Source of the DNA: Gemmatimonadota bacterium
Lineage (GTDB): Bacteria > Gemmatimonadota > Gemmatimonadetes > Gemmatimonadales > Gemmatimonadaceae
DNA length: 7,859 bases
NCBI GenBank assembly: GCA_003142495.1
Contig: PLMM01000188.1
Coordinates: forward strand, 447-8,305
Reading direction: 5' to 3'
In this document: one piece after another, positions 1 through 5,020 of the stretch
How the letters are laid out: the number at the start of each line of letters is the position of its first letter
How positions within the stretch are numbered: the first letter of the stretch is position 1
Position numbers and translations under genes: made by a program
The notes under the pieces: generated by a model
What the model was told of the DNA's origin: nothing
The model's input: only the letters and a program-made list of their open reading frames with translations
The model's database searches: none

Positions 1-659
1 GTGTGCGGATTGATCAGCAGCAGCGCGTGATGATCCGCCGTGTTCGACGGCGCGATCGCCATCCCGTTCGAGCCGGTCGGCTCCGCGAAACGAAATGGCG
101 CAAGCGCGAACGCGCGCGCACCCGACGAATCTCCGTAGAAGGCCTGCAGGCTCGGCAGCGACACCTTCTCGATGTCCCCGCCAATGCTCCCCTCCGTGAA
201 GGAGAGCGCCATCCACGGCTCGAAGTGCGTGATCACGCGCGCCTTGACCGCCGGATGCTTGTAGAGGTAGAAGTTCAACCCATCGGCCCACGCGACCATC
301 AGCGTCTTGAGCCACTCCGGGCTCGCTGCGTATTCGGCCTGCAGCGTATCCGGGTTGATGAAGAGCTTCATGCGCAGATCGCGGTAGATGGCGCTCTCCC
401 CCTCCGCCTCGGCGAGCCTCCCCATCGCGTTGATGTAGTTCGTCTCCACGCGCTTGAAGTCATCCTCGGATTGCGCGTACACCATTCCGAACACGGCGTC
501 CGCATCGGTCTTGCCGTGGATGTGCGGAATCCCCCAGTCGTCGCGCACGATGGTGACGTTGGCTGCCTGCGCCTCCCAGCGCGCGGCGTCGGGATTCGAC
601 GTGGACTGGTGCGCGCAGGCGAGTGAGGTGACGGCGACGAGGAGAACAAACTTCTTCAT
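1..659 (-). CDS. Penicillin acylase family protein (N-terminal part, runs off left edge)
   Basis: This is the alpha chain and very start of the beta chain of an Ntn-hydrolase amidase of the penicillin acylase family (penicillin G acylase, aculeacin acylase and AHL acylases such as PvdQ). The family cleaves acyl-amide bonds outside the cytoplasm after autoproteolysis exposes an N-terminal Ser. Residues 1-219 are visible. MKK plus a hydrophobic stretch forms a signal peptide with an ACA cleavage motif at 14-16; Cys15 lacks a good lipobox. RDDWGIPHIHG (39-49) is the usual alpha-chain start motif. GSN at 196-198 places the predicted nucleophile at Ser197, followed by ALLLINPH (212-219), the conserved beta-chain start. 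The ATG overlaps the TGA of the upstream 108-aa gene (ATGA at 659-656), and I see no clear Shine-Dalgarno, so translational coupling is likely. The rest of the roughly 700-800 residues expected lies outside the window. Family is confident; the substrate (beta-lactam, lipopeptide, AHL or other amide) cannot be told. Confidence 0.93.
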   Translation of the reverse strand, partial: MKKFVLLVAVTSLACAHQSTSNPDAARWEAQAANVTIVRDDWGIPHIHGKTDADAVFGMVYAQSEDDFKRVETNYINAMGRLAEAEGESAIYRDLRMKLFINPDTLQAEYAASPEWLKTLMVAWADGLNFYLYKHPAVKARVITHFEPWMALSFTEGSIGGDIEKVSLPSLQAFYGDSSGARAFALAPFRFAEPTGSNGMAIAPSNTADHHALLLINPH

Positions 660-982
660 TGTGATTTGGCTGTGATGATGGTGCGAACGCGACGGCCGTG
701 ACGCCGTAGCAGATAGTTCACGAAGTCGCCGACGATCTCGCTCGGCTTGCCCGACCCGCGCGTGATGACACGCGCGCTGAGCACTGAGGACTGCGGATGC
801 CACTCGATGTTGAGTACGCCCGGTGTCTCGCCAGCGCTGCGCACCTTCATCCATCCGGGTGCGCGCCCGGGCTGCTTCTCGCGCACCATCTCGAGCTGGT
901 GACTCGCGAGCTTCGCATCGTTCGCGATCGCCTCGCGAAGGCTCTCGCCCTTCGTGCACAGGGCGTGAATGAGAATCTGCAT
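656..982 (-). CDS. Hypothetical 108-aa protein, coupled to acylase gene
   Basis: I do not recognise a family. The protein is 108 aa, soluble-looking, with no signal peptide or membrane helix. It has an amphipathic helical N-terminal half (residues 11-36, many K/E/R), a probable beta stretch around 56-76 (VLNIEWHP then SVLSARVITR), and a basic C-terminal helix ending LLRRHGRRVRTII (91-103). The ATG at 982 is chosen because a strong Shine-Dalgarno (GGGAGGA, 989-995) sits 6 nt before it. The frame stays open upstream to 1240, but that extension would run through the TspO gene. The stop overlaps the acylase start by 4 nt (ATGA), so the two are probably translated together and may act together. 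An 82-nt gap separates it from the upstream tspO. The well-placed ribosome binding site and the tight coupling support a real gene; the function is unknown. Confidence 0.8.
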   Translation of the reverse strand: MQILIHALCTKGESLREAIANDAKLASHQLEMVREKQPGRAPGWMKVRSAGETPGVLNIEWHPQSSVLSARVITRGSGKPSEIVGDFVNYLLRRHGRRVRTIITAKSQ

Positions 983-988
983 GGATCG

Positions 989-995
989 TCCTCCC
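989..995 (-). promoter_or_regulatory. Ribosome binding site of the 108-aa gene
   Basis: GGGAGGA on the minus strand, 6 nt before ATG 982. It is the best Shine-Dalgarno in the left half of the window and decides the start against the longer upstream open frame. Confidence 0.75.
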
Positions 996-1004
996 GGAGC
1001 GTGG

Positions 1005-1062
1005 CCGGCGCGATTCGTTCGCCGCCGGTGCCCTTCAATCGTGCGCCAATGATCGCCGATTG
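1005..1062. repeat. Two small inverted repeats in the tspO / 108-aa gap
   Basis: In the 82-nt gap are two pairs of complementary 6-base arms: CAATCG/CGATTG (1036-1041 with 1057-1062) and CCGGCG/CGCCGG (1005-1010 with 1023-1028). Read on the minus strand they directly follow the tspO stop. Neither is followed by a T run, so I do not call an intrinsic terminator. They could form mRNA hairpins that separate tspO from the downstream pair, or be chance in G+C-rich DNA. Confidence 0.25.
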
Positions 1063-1064
1063 CG

Positions 1065-1556
1065 CTAGAGAAGGGTGGGATTGTCGCGCCAGACGGCGTG
1101 GTTGAGCGCCATCGCGACGCCGAGCCAGATGAGATATGGGACCATGAGAATCCCGGCGATCGGCTCGATGCGAGTGAAGAGCAGGGCGGTGACGACGACC
1201 ACGAGGAAGAGGAGCAGCACTTCCGCGAAGGCGAGCGCACCTTTCCGGAAGGCGAAGAAGAGCCATGTCCAGAGCGCGTTGAGCGCGAGCTGCAATACGA
1301 AGAGGGAGAGCGCGATCCGCGCTCCGCCGCTCCATCCCTGCGCGCGCCAGACGAACCACGCGGCGACGCCCATCAGAAAGTAGAGCACCGTCCACACCGG
1401 GCCGAAGGCGCGCGGCGGCGGCGCCCACGATGGCCTCGTGAGCAACACGTAGAACGCTCGCCCGCGCATCGACGCGATGCCGCCGACGGCGCCGGCCGCG
1501 TAGCAGCCGAGTATCCAGAGGGCGAGCGAGATCCAGTCGTGCGATGCGAGGTGCAC
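1065..1556 (-). CDS. tspO: TspO/MBR family membrane protein
   Basis: TspO is a five-helix tryptophan-rich membrane protein, related to the mitochondrial translocator protein, that binds porphyrins such as protoporphyrin IX and affects stress and tetrapyrrole responses. The 163-aa length is normal. Five membrane segments are visible at about 9-30, 50-70, 80-102, 106-128 and 133-154. Family signatures are RPSWAPPP (41-48), FGPVWTVLYFLMG (51-63), LNALWTWLFF (92-101), Glu112 in helix 4, PYLIW (140-144) and LN (151-152) followed by WR (156-157). The start is GTG at 1556, with GGAG (1565-1568) 8 nt before it. It follows the DUF2071 gene by 48 nt on the same strand, so it is likely in the same operon. 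No heme or tetrapyrrole gene is visible to indicate its ligand. Confidence 0.95.
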   Translation of the reverse strand: MHLASHDWISLALWILGCYAAGAVGGIASMRGRAFYVLLTRPSWAPPPRAFGPVWTVLYFLMGVAAWFVWRAQGWSGGARIALSLFVLQLALNALWTWLFFAFRKGALAFAEVLLLFLVVVVTALLFTRIEPIAGILMVPYLIWLGVAMALNHAVWRDNPTLL

Positions 1557-1604
1557 GTGCGGCGCTCCGTGTTGCGAGTTAGTGCAATCGAGGATCGGAT
1601 CGCT

Positions 1605-2345
1605 TCACTGTGAAAGCAGTCGCGGACGATACACCGTCACCGCGGATCCTTCCGCAATGAACGCGGACGCCGGCTGCGCGGCGAGAGTGCGCGCGAACGA
1701 CGAGCCGTAGAGGCGCGGGACGTCCGCGTCGAGCAGCGGGTCGCTCGCGCGCCATACGCGCCAGCGCGGATGGCTCACCTCGTACTCCACGGTGCTCCCG
1801 TCGCGCTGGCGCGTGTAGCCCCAGTAGTGCTCGGTGACGAACGCCTCCTCAGATGCCGGATCGGGCATTTGTGCCTCGCCGACCGACGCCGCGGAGAGCC
1901 CCTGCCAGCGCGATCCCATCTTCCAGCCGTACGACACGAGTCCCGGTGTCTCGACCGGCTTTGCCGGCGCCGTGCTCCGCATGCGCACGGCGAGATACGG
2001 CTCGTTGTACGCGAGGCGCGCGGTGAGCGCGATCGCCAGGCGCGGAACGAGCTCACGCACGAACACGACGCCGCGATGCACCTCGCCATCTGCCGTCCTG
2101 TGGCGAACGTAGAAGCGGAGATTGACCTCCTCGAAGTTCCCGTGCAGCGGGATCGGTATGCCGAGCAGCCGCGTGCGAAGGAAGCGAAAGCCGACGACGC
2201 TCGCGATCGCGCGCCCATTCCAAAGATCGAGCTCCGTGTGCCGAGGCACGAGCGCGTGCAGCACAGCGGGGTCGACGTCGTAGTTCAGCATCACCAGATA
2301 GCGCCACTCCGCCGTCAGAAAGGCGAGGCGCTTCGTGTTGCTCAT
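1605..2345 (-). CDS. DUF2071 (YqjF-like) family protein
   Basis: A 246-aa cytoplasmic protein of the DUF2071/YqjF family, whose biochemical role is not established. Hallmarks are an N-terminal LTAEWRYLVMLNYDVDP (10-26), the LVPRHTELDLWNGRAIASVVGF stretch (32-53), the family-typical GNFEEVNLRFYV (69-80), RELVPR (97-102) and a C-terminal EHYWGYTRQ...VEYEVSHPRW block (172-195). Length is normal. ATG 2345 is chosen because the protein then begins at the family's usual N-terminus and starts 7 nt after the dinB-like stop. The frame is open 61 codons further up, but only through the DinB gene. No strong Shine-Dalgarno is visible, consistent with translational coupling to DinB. Pairing with DinB suggests a shared stress or small-molecule role, which is inference. 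Confidence 0.92.
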   Translation of the reverse strand: MSNTKRLAFLTAEWRYLVMLNYDVDPAVLHALVPRHTELDLWNGRAIASVVGFRFLRTRLLGIPIPLHGNFEEVNLRFYVRHRTADGEVHRGVVFVRELVPRLAIALTARLAYNEPYLAVRMRSTAPAKPVETPGLVSYGWKMGSRWQGLSAASVGEAQMPDPASEEAFVTEHYWGYTRQRDGSTVEYEVSHPRWRVWRASDPLLDADVPRLYGSSFARTLAAQPASAFIAEGSAVTVYRPRLLSQ

Positions 2346-2352
2346 CGACCCG

Positions 2353-2838
2353 CTATTTCGCGACGTGCCACGCGCCGAGGAGTTGGCGGACGAGCACGAG
2401 CTGCCCGGTGTGATACGAGAGATGATCCTGCGCGAGGAGCAGCTCGCGCAGGTACGTCTGCCCATCGCCGTGCGGAATCGTGGCGAAGAGATCCGTGTGC
2501 CGGTCGTGCGCGAGCGCGCGCAGGGCATCGCGGTCCGCGTTGAAGGCGGCGACGCTCTTCTTCCACGCGTCTGCGCCCGGTGGCGCGGCGCTCTTCGGCC
2601 AATAGTCGTCCGGCCACTTCATCTCCTTGTAGTCGGGATTCCGGCAGAAATCCAGAATGTCGTGCTGCGTCACTCGCAGATGCTCGAGCAGCTCCCATGG
2701 CGAGTGCTTGAGCCCCGCCGGTCGTTTTCCCTGCAGCGCGAGATCGAGATCGGCCATCGCGGCGTCGGCGGTGGCGTGCGCGTCGCCGAAGTCGACGAAT
2801 TTGGCGAGCTGGTCGCGAAGAGCTTGCGTGTGAGGCAT
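2353..2838 (-). CDS. DinB-family putative metal-dependent protein
   Basis: A 161-aa four-helix-bundle protein of the DinB/YfiT superfamily. Members bind a divalent metal with a His triad, and several are thiol (bacillithiol/mycothiol)-dependent transferases. The probable ligands are His53 in WELLEHLRVTQHDI (48-61) and His139 and His143 in DHLSYHTGQLV (138-148); all three are present, so the site looks intact. Length fits the family. Residues 66-96, including DYKEMKWPDDYWP, match the loop common in a DinB subgroup from environmental bacteria. The ATG at 2838 starts 19 nt after the 70-aa gene and the stop is 7 nt before DUF2071, so these genes form an operon. The E. coli polymerase DinB is unrelated, so no gene symbol is given. 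Substrate unknown. Confidence 0.9.
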   Translation of the reverse strand: MPHTQALRDQLAKFVDFGDAHATADAAMADLDLALQGKRPAGLKHSPWELLEHLRVTQHDILDFCRNPDYKEMKWPDDYWPKSAAPPGADAWKKSVAAFNADRDALRALAHDRHTDLFATIPHGDGQTYLRELLLAQDHLSYHTGQLVLVRQLLGAWHVAK

Positions 2839-2857
2839 GGCTACCGTTGGGAGAGAG

Positions 2858-3070
2858 TCACGCGGGACGCGAGCGCCCCGTCACTACGAGTGTAACGATG
2901 AACGCCACACAGGCGACGGCGGGTCCATAGACGAAGGCGCCGGTCATCGCGGCCTCCGTCGTACGGTCGCTCGCGCCGGAGAACGTGCTCACCAGCCACC
3001 CTCCGCCGAAGGCGCCCACGAGATATCCGGCGACGGCGGCGAGAAATGAAAGTCCGATTCGCTTCAGCAT
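2858..3070 (-). CDS. Small two-helix membrane protein (hypothetical)
   Basis: A 70-aa protein with two predicted membrane helices, at about 5-30 (SFLAAVAGYLVGAFGGGWLV and following) and 43-64 (TGAFVYGPAVACVAFIVTLV). They are joined by a short polar loop (SGASDRTTE), and the ends are basic (MLKR and GRSR). Glycine-rich helix 1 (GAFGGG) suggests close helix packing. GGAG (3077-3080) lies 6 nt before ATG 3070, so the start is well supported. It is the first gene of the probable operon, 19 nt before the DinB-family gene. It resembles small inner-membrane proteins annotated only as hypothetical in many bacteria; I know no function. Confidence 0.82.
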   Translation of the reverse strand: MLKRIGLSFLAAVAGYLVGAFGGGWLVSTFSGASDRTTEAAMTGAFVYGPAVACVAFIVTLVVTGRSRPA

Positions 3071-3110
3071 GTACTGCTCCAGGTAGCCGCAGCCAGCCTC
3101 CGGCCGGTTG

Positions 3111-3141
3111 ATCCTGTGACACGAGCTCGGTAGCGAGTCAA
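3111..3141 (-). promoter_or_regulatory. Tentative sigma-70-like promoter of the 70-aa/DinB/DUF2071/TspO operon
   Basis: In the 130-nt gap before the 70-aa gene the minus strand reads TTGACT (3141-3136), a good -35 element, then 19 nt, then CAGGAT (3116-3111), a weak -10. The predicted start of transcription is about 33 nt before ATG 3070. The spacer is long and the -10 poor, so this is tentative. A perfect 8-base palindrome, CGAGCTCG (3122-3129), lies in the spacer and could be an operator. Confidence 0.25.
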
Positions 3142-3200
3142 GGCGAATCTATCGTGCGCCGTCGGGAAGGGCAGTCCATCGGTGAAAGGCGCGCCTCGAA

Positions 3201-4604
3201 TCACGCCTTCGTCGCCGGGCGCCCGCTACCGGGTGCGCTCTTCACGCCCAGCCACGCGAGCATCGCCGCCCCCAGCAGCAGCGCGCTCGACGCCACGCTC
3301 GACGCGTGCAACCCGCCTACGATGTGCTCGCGCCCCCTCCCGACCAGCGCGCCGAAGATCGCGACACCGATCGCGCCGCCCGCCTGCCGCGCCGTGTTCA
3401 GCAGCGCCGCCACCGTTCCCGCCCACTTCCTGTCGACCGCCGCGAGCGTCGCCGTCGTCATCGCGGGAACGGCGAGCCCCATTCCGCCAGGGATGAGAAT
3501 GAACGCGACGATCATGCTCGAGTAGCGGCTGGTCGCGCCGAGCAGCAGGAGCAGCGCGAACCCCGTCGCCCCGACGATCGCGCCGATGACCATCGGGGTG
3601 CGCGGGCCCGCTCGCCCGGTGAGCCAGCCGCTCACCAGATTGGCAACGATGAACGTCGCCGTGAGCGGCAGATACGCGACGCCCGCCTGGATCGCGGAGT
3701 AGCCGAGCAGCTGCTGGAGATAGAGGCTGATGATGAAGATGATTCCGTAGTACGTCAGGTTCACGATCGTGCCGAAGGCGATGAGCGGCGTGAGTGCCGC
3801 GCCGCGAAACATCTCGGGTGGCACCATCGGCGAGTGCGAGCGCCGCTCGGCGACGACGAAGCCCCAGCCGCACACGATCGCGAGCGCGCCGCCTACGAGC
3901 ACAATCGGATGCGTCGCGCCGAGCGGGCGCGCCTCGATCACCGCGCCGATCAGCCCCGTGAGTGCGAGGATCGCGAGCGCCTGCCCGCGCGGATCGAGGC
4001 GGCGCGCATCAGCGTGTTTTACGGTGTCGGGGACGCGCGCCGCCATCACCAACCCGATCGCGCAGATCGGAATGTTGACGAGGAAGATGCTGCGCCAGCC
4101 GAGCGTGCCAAGGAGCAGCCCACCAACCAGCGGCCCGGCGGCAATCGCCGCGCCGCTCGCGGCCGTCCAGAGTCCGACGGAGCGAGCGCGCACCTTATCG
4201 TCGTGCCCGGCGGCGTGATTGAGCAGCGCAAGCGACGTCGGGACCAGCAGCGCCGCGCCCACGCCTTGAATCGCGCGACCCGCGATCAATGCCGCCCCCG
4301 TTGGCGCGAGCCCGCACGCGATCGACGCCACCGCAAAGAGCGCGAAGCCGAACATGAAGAGTCGCTTCGATCCGAAGCGATCACCGAGGCTGCCCGCCGA
4401 CAGCAGCAGCACCGCGAACGCAAGCGCGTACGCGTCCACCACCCACTGCAGTACCTCGACGCCCGCGTGCAGCTCCGTCGCGATGCGCGGCAGCGCGACG
4501 TTGACGACAGTGACGTCGAGCTGCACGACCACGAAGCCGAGACTCGTCGCGGCGATCACCCAGGACAGTGGAACGCTGCGGTCTCGCGATGCGACGGTGA
4601 TCAA
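3201..4604 (-). CDS. MFS transporter, DHA2 family (EmrB/QacA-type, 14 helices)
   Basis: A proton-driven drug/metabolite exporter of the major facilitator superfamily, DHA2 branch, 467 aa (normal length), with about 14 hydrophobic segments. Signatures in order: motif D1 LDVTVVNVALP (29-39) in helix 1; QWVVDAYAL (53-61); motif A GSLGDRFGSKR (71-81) after helix 2; the RAIQGVGAALLVP block (110-122); antiporter motif C GAAIAAGPLVGG (151-162); WRSIFLVNIP (170-179). The second half carries LYLQQLLGYSAIQAGVAYLP (294-313), also typical of DHA2. The start is TTG at 4604: an in-frame stop lies 7 codons upstream, no ATG or GTG lies between, and the next candidate start (GTG for Val16) would cut into helix 1. 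It begins 25 nt after the 66-aa gene, so the two are probably co-transcribed. No EmrA-like adaptor is adjacent, so it likely works alone in the inner membrane. Substrate cannot be predicted. Confidence 0.95.
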   Translation of the reverse strand: MITVASRDRSVPLSWVIAATSLGFVVVQLDVTVVNVALPRIATELHAGVEVLQWVVDAYALAFAVLLLSAGSLGDRFGSKRLFMFGFALFAVASIACGLAPTGAALIAGRAIQGVGAALLVPTSLALLNHAAGHDDKVRARSVGLWTAASGAAIAAGPLVGGLLLGTLGWRSIFLVNIPICAIGLVMAARVPDTVKHADARRLDPRGQALAILALTGLIGAVIEARPLGATHPIVLVGGALAIVCGWGFVVAERRSHSPMVPPEMFRGAALTPLIAFGTIVNLTYYGIIFIISLYLQQLLGYSAIQAGVAYLPLTATFIVANLVSGWLTGRAGPRTPMVIGAIVGATGFALLLLLGATSRYSSMIVAFILIPGGMGLAVPAMTTATLAAVDRKWAGTVAALLNTARQAGGAIGVAIFGALVGRGREHIVGGLHASSVASSALLLGAAMLAWLGVKSAPGSGRPATKA

Positions 4605-4629
4605 TTCCGCACGGCCGGCCGGTCAGGGA

Positions 4630-4830
4630 TCACTCCTCGCACTTCTCCAGCATGCTCCGCGGAACGAAGGTCGCGACGGGGGTGCCGTCGTTTTCGAGCA
4701 GGTCGAGCAGATCGGTCTTGTGTCCGAGCTTGTCCTCCGACGCCTCGGCCTTGTAGCACTCTCCTTCCTTCGCTCGCTGCATCTCGTGCTCAGTCAGCCC
4801 AGCGCGCATGCGATACGTATTTCCCGGCAT
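4630..4830 (-). CDS. Hypothetical 66-aa charged protein upstream of MFS exporter
   Basis: A small, very hydrophilic protein that I do not recognise. It has no signal peptide or membrane helix. Residues 12-44 are dominated by E, K, H and D and are probably helical (LTEHEMQRAKEGE, then a KTDLLDLLEN segment), followed by TPVATFVPRSML (50-61). Two cysteines (25 and 64) are spaced too far apart for a simple CxxC site. It is supported by the best Shine-Dalgarno of the window (AAGGAGA, 4837-4843); the GGAG core is 7 nt from ATG 4830 and 4 nt from an adjacent in-frame GTG at 4833, so the latter is an alternative start adding one residue. The stop is 25 nt before the MFS start, so it is probably the first gene of a two-gene unit. 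Whether it regulates or modulates the exporter is unknown. Confidence 0.72.
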   Translation of the reverse strand: MPGNTYRMRAGLTEHEMQRAKEGECYKAEASEDKLGHKTDLLDLLENDGTPVATFVPRSMLEKCEE

Positions 4831-4833
4831 CAC

Positions 4834-5020
4834 GAGTCTCCTTTTTGGATATCACCCAATATCGCTCGGCTACGGCCGGATGGTACCTCCGGCTGCGCGC
4901 GAAATGGAACGTGATGTCGAACATCCAACCGGGGGAGCATCAGCGCGACGAACATGCGCACGCCCAGGGGCGGCGGGCCGCCAGCGGTAGGCCAGCGACG
5001 ACTCCCGTGGGCTAGACGCC
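4834..5020 (-). other. Intergenic region between ADOP permease and 66-aa gene, with candidate hairpin
   Basis: A 187-nt gap after the permease stop. It holds a 6-bp inverted repeat, GCCGGA/TCCGGC (4875-4880 with 4888-4893, 7-nt loop), and a shorter A+T-rich one, GATAT/ATATC (4848-4852 with 4859-4863), directly before the ribosome binding site. Either could be an operator or leader hairpin for the 66-aa/MFS unit. I see no clear -35/-10 pair and no intrinsic terminator with a T run for the permease gene. Confidence 0.35.
4837..4843 (-). promoter_or_regulatory. Strong ribosome binding site of the 66-aa gene
   Basis: AAGGAGA preceded by further As, a near-perfect anti-16S match. It favours ATG 4830 (7 nt from GGAG) over GTG 4833 (4 nt). 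In this G+C-rich window such an A-rich leader stands out and argues that the small gene is efficiently translated. Confidence 0.75.

Noticed and set aside
3..626. Plus-strand frame of 207 codons at the left edge, and the minus-strand 93-codon frame at 368-649
   Set aside because: Both overlap the acylase gene, which has strong family motifs in another minus-strand frame.
983..1240. N-terminal extension of the 108-aa protein
   Set aside because: It overlaps tspO and is Ser/Arg-rich; a strong ribosome binding site precedes ATG 982.
2346..2528. 61-codon N-terminal extension of the DUF2071 protein
   Set aside because: It would run through the DinB gene and is Ser/Arg-rich, unlike the family N-terminus, which begins at ATG 2345.
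1770..2543. Plus-strand frames opposite DUF2071 and DinB (1770-2543, 2335-2895)
   Set aside because: Arg-rich shadows with no family features; the minus-strand genes are well supported.
3187..3196. Perfect 10-base palindrome AGGCGCGCCT just after the MFS stop as a terminator
   Set aside because: It has no loop and no following T run, so it cannot act as a standard intrinsic terminator; such palindromes are expected in G+C-rich DNA.
3306..5015. Open plus-strand frame of 569 codons opposite the MFS gene
   Set aside because: It is antisense to a clear 14-helix transporter, its product is an Arg/Asp/Glu/His-rich low-complexity sequence, and such frames are common opposite G+C-rich genes.
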